From positions 112,464 to 176,463 of the forward strand of contig NZ_LKEG01000025.1 in the NCBI RefSeq assembly GCF_001645105.1: 64,000 bases of DNA. The letters run 5' to 3'. Source of the stretch: Pseudomonas marginalis. Its GTDB lineage: Bacteria > Pseudomonadota > Gammaproteobacteria > Pseudomonadales > Pseudomonadaceae. Within the stretch, counting starts at the first letter, position 1, and the number at the start of each line of letters is the position of its first letter. The position numbers and the translations under genes are program-made. The notes beneath the pieces were generated by a model. That model was given only the letters and a program-made list of their open reading frames with translations, made no database searches and had not been told where the DNA came from. Below, piece by piece: positions 63,556 to 64,000 of this stretch.

Positions 63556-64000
63556 TTACTGGGCTTTTTCGGCCGCCAGCTCTTCCAGGTCGATGTAACG
63601 GTTACCGATCCGTGGGTGCAGGCGGCCACCGTCGGCGCAACCCAGGACCACGACGATTTCGTCGGCACGCGGCGAATCTTCGATGTGCATTTCCAGGGTG
63701 ATGTAGTGCGAACGCAGGCCTTCGTCGTCCTTGTGCATCATCGGGATCTGGATCGAAGTGCCCGGGCCGCCGCGCTTGTTGGTGAAGCTCAGGTAGCTCT
63801 TGGCCTTGACCGCTTCACGGTAGTGATTGCCGAAGCGCAGGGTGTGGATGATCGCGCTGGCGTGTTCGATCTCGCCATCGGCACCGACCACCGCTGCCTT
63901 GCCGTACGCCTCGATGTTTTCGGCGCCGCCAATGATGGCTACCAGACGCTCGACCATCTGCGCGCCGAGGTCGGAGCAATTGGCGCGGATTTCCGGCTTG
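63556..64000 (-). CDS. Amino acid synthesis-family protein (PF06684-like), 5' end beyond window
   Basis: At least 147 codons are visible; reading continues without a start through the window end (KPEIRANCSDLGAQMVERLV), so an internal ATG at 63957 is not the true start. The sequence GKAAVVGADGEIEHASAIIHTLRFGNHYREA, SYLSFTNKRGGPGTSIQIPMMHKDDEGLRSHYITLEMHI and VVLGCADGGRLHPRIGN is that of the family called amino acid synthesis proteins, for which I know no proven reaction. It lies 42 bp upstream of the hydrolase gene in the same operon. The ring-like GGPG and acidic patches hint at a hydrolase, but nothing is certain. Confidence 0.7.
   Translation of the reverse strand, partial: KPEIRANCSDLGAQMVERLVAIIGGAENIEAYGKAAVVGADGEIEHASAIIHTLRFGNHYREAVKAKSYLSFTNKRGGPGTSIQIPMMHKDDEGLRSHYITLEMHIEDSPRADEIVVVLGCADGGRLHPRIGNRYIDLEELAAEKAQ

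Overview
This window looks like a chromosomal segment of a soil- or plant-associated Pseudomonas of the P. fluorescens group. The grounds are high-GC coding sequence, Pseudomonas-type gene neighbourhoods (xylose locus next to oprB-gcd), and many copies of REP/REPIN hairpins of the kind that fill P. fluorescens intergenic regions. I see no tRNA, rRNA, CRISPR array, insertion sequence or complete prophage gene.

Layout. 1-2.9 kb: a LysR regulator divergent from a methylmalonate-semialdehyde dehydrogenase. 3.0-5.5 kb: two extracellular carbohydrate enzymes without recognisable signal peptides, a PL1 pectate lyase and a GH68 levansucrase. 5.7-8.6 kb: a chemoreceptor followed by an orphan sugar-type periplasmic binding protein. 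8.8-15.3 kb: xylose operon xylAFGH with divergent xylR. 15.5-19.2 kb: oprB and the PQQ glucose dehydrogenase gcd.

25.0-53.4 kb holds a complete methylated-amine pathway. A nine-gene minus-strand operon (50.7 to 39.8 kb) encodes a four-subunit heme dimethylamine demethylase, PurU, trimethylamine monooxygenase (Tmm), TMAO demethylase (Tdm), an APC permease and FolD. Monomethylamine is then handled by gmaS-mgsABC-amt (plus strand, 33.1-38.9 kb) and purU-folD-mgdABCD (minus strand, 31.8-25.0 kb), which together form the N-methylglutamate pathway. The expected route is TMA to TMAO to DMA to MMA to gamma-glutamylmethylamide to N-methylglutamate to glutamate, with the methyl groups drawn off through tetrahydrofolate to formate. 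A cupin/XRE regulator, a -24/-12 (sigma54) promoter with an NtrC-like site, and a histidine kinase/response regulator/PAS operon sit among these genes.

Flanking the amine locus on both sides (19.4-25.0 kb and 53.5-64.0 kb) are genes that appear to form one regulon of unknown substrate. They encode a luciferase-like flavin monooxygenase, a Cache chemoreceptor, two 71%-identical flavin reductases, an NCS1 permease, a PotABCD-type ABC transporter, a RibB, a DUF1330 protein, a NUDIX hydrolase, a GntR/FCD regulator, an aldehyde dehydrogenase, an alpha/beta hydrolase and a PF06684-like protein cut by the window end. Five copies of a 15-bp motif, TATTAYGGTATWCCA, lie in their promoter regions on both sides of the amine locus, and I noticed none elsewhere in the window. 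I think this split, Rut-like flavin-dependent pathway is the most likely undescribed system here.
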